A DNA stretch of 64,000 nucleotides from Marinobacterium marinum (GTDB lineage: Bacteria; Pseudomonadota; Gammaproteobacteria; Pseudomonadales; Balneatricaceae): positions 22,961 through 86,960 of the forward strand of contig NZ_JACEMT010000038.1 in NCBI RefSeq assembly GCF_013868415.1, read 5' to 3'. The notes below the pieces were generated by a model, which saw only the letters and a program-made list of their open reading frames with translations, ran no database searches and had not been told where the DNA came from. The translations under genes and the position numbers were made by a program. Every line of letters starts with the position of its first letter. Position 1 is the stretch's first letter. Positions 63,648-64,000 of this stretch are shown here, in pieces.

Positions 63648-63668
63648 ACATTTAGGAATTTTTCCTAT

Positions 63669-63696
63669 ATGACCGTCAAGAGCGAATGGTTATTAT
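63669..63696 (+). promoter_or_regulatory. Promoter of the Rsm-like RNA
   Basis: ATGACC (63669-63674, 4 of 6 to the -35), 16-bp spacer, TATTAT (63691-63696); TATACT at 63694-63699 is an alternative -10. The transcript would start near 63703-63706. I see no clear GacA box (TGTAAG...CTTACA) in the preceding 200 bases. Confidence 0.55.
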
Positions 63697-63703
63697 ACTT
63701 TCG

Positions 63704-63830
63704 AGGTTCACAGGACGTGACTAGCTGAGTGGAGTCTCGGTACCTCAACGCCTGCATCGGAGTATGCAGCGGCTGACAAGGATGTCGGTGACAGGGCCCC
63801 TAACAATGGATGTGTCGGGGCCCTTCTTTC
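63704..63830 (+). ncRNA. Rsm/Csr-family regulatory RNA with five GGA motifs
   Basis: A non-coding transcript unit with promoter and terminator. Successive hairpins: TCAC-AGGAC-GTGA (63708-63720); a GGA at 63731-63733 between GAG and CTC; CTGCAT-CGGAGT-ATGCAG (63752-63769); CTGACA-AGGA-TGTCGG (63773-63788); and the terminator hairpin with an inner ACA-ATGGA-TGT (63803-63813). GGA in hairpin loops is the binding signature of RsmA/CsrA, and a chain of such loops in a 100-130 nt RNA is the design of RsmX, RsmY, RsmZ and CsrB/C. It would titrate RsmA/CsrA and release its target mRNAs. No open frame of note within it. Confidence 0.78.
63793..63829 (+). terminator. Intrinsic terminator of the Rsm-like RNA
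   Basis: AGGGCCCC (63793-63800) / GGGGCCCT (63817-63824), 8-bp stem, followed by TTCTTTCC; an inner 3-bp stem displays ATGGA in the loop. Confidence 0.8.
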
Positions 63831-64000
63831 CCTGCCTTTTAGCACTTCACTTTGTCCTCACGCCAGACGCCATACGGCGTATCTACAGCTCTTGCCACGT
63901 ATCCCTGATACCGGCTTCAGGATAAAACCCGTACAGACCCCTGGTGGGATTCCCATGTCGATTTGACGGCGGCCAACCTCCTCCTGCCGACTCAACGCGC
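63831..64000. other. Right-end stretch without a firm gene
   Basis: Two minus-strand frames are open from the window edge (stops at 63883-63885 and 63858-63860), giving 38 and about 46 residues. Either could be the C-terminus of a gene that starts outside, for example one ending ...YPEAGIRDTWQEL, but nothing is recognisable. No repeat or terminator seen. Confidence 0.3.

Noticed and set aside
63641..63667. TAGGAA-TTT-TTCCTA as the pyrE terminator
   Set aside because: Only a 6-bp AT-rich stem without a GC core or T-run; unlikely to terminate.
63831..64000. A gene entering from the right edge on the minus strand
   Set aside because: Two frames are open but short and without recognisable features; cannot be supported from 170 bases.

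Overview
The window looks like chromosomal DNA of a marine gammaproteobacterium from the Oceanospirillaceae/Pseudomonas side of the class. The reasons are Pseudomonas-type gene neighbourhoods (hemD-hemX-hemY; trxA|ppx; spoT-rpoZ-gmk-yicC|rph-crc-pyrE), Pseudomonas-type regulators (a Crc orthologue, an AlgQ/Rsd protein, a Rsm-like RNA), and three separate TRAP transporters, which is a marine-type load. The species cannot be named from sequence reading alone. No rRNA, tRNA, CRISPR array, prophage or insertion sequence was seen.

Layout. 1-12.7 kb is core metabolism and housekeeping: the end of a haem operon (hemD', hemX, hemY), ubiD-fre, rho, trxA, ppx, a Gate-domain membrane protein, pckA and hslO. 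12.8-23.6 kb holds hslR-yrfG, nudE, sodB, tesA|ybbA-ybbP, an overlooked 41-residue membrane protein, a CueR-like MerR regulator, rpiA and ilvA, with a PAP2 phosphatase gene placed inside the usual hslO/hslR block. 23.7-32.0 kb is a complete C4-dicarboxylate-type TRAP module: dctPQM behind a clear sigma-54 promoter, the dctBD two-component system, and between them a chemoreceptor with a CxxCH haem motif. 32.1-46.3 kb carries pyk, tex, gshA, a FliL-like protein, algQ/rsd coupled to a WD40 lipoprotein, an FKBP isomerase, an ABC-F ATPase, an HDOD protein, and a one-domain asparaginase coupled to ggt.

46.4-63.6 kb is the block spoT-rpoZ-gmk-yicC|rph-crc-pyrE, continuous in Pseudomonas but interrupted here twice: by a second TRAP operon between gmk and yicC, and by a 7.4-kb catabolic island between rph and crc. 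The island encodes an acyl-CoA synthetase, an SCP2-type thiolase, a 3-hydroxybutyrate-dehydrogenase-like SDR, a PAS-LuxR regulator and a third TRAP transporter. Its two transcription units start with the same promoter architecture: a 12-bp palindrome, a TAAGTA element and a -10-like hexamer at identical spacing. This probably marks the binding site of the island's own PAS-LuxR protein. A plausible pathway is import of a 3-hydroxy or 3-keto acid, oxidation, CoA activation and thiolysis.

The right end holds what I consider the best hidden feature: a roughly 125-nt RNA gene downstream of pyrE (about 63704-63830) with five GGA motifs, four of them clearly in hairpin loops, and an intrinsic terminator. 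This is the design of the RsmX/Y/Z and CsrB/C RNAs that sequester RsmA/CsrA. It lies under 1 kb from crc, so two post-transcriptional carbon-control elements sit side by side. A-rich motifs resembling Hfq/Crc targets surround translation starts in the neighbouring island. All three TRAP operons also carry an inverted repeat between the binding-protein gene and the permease genes.
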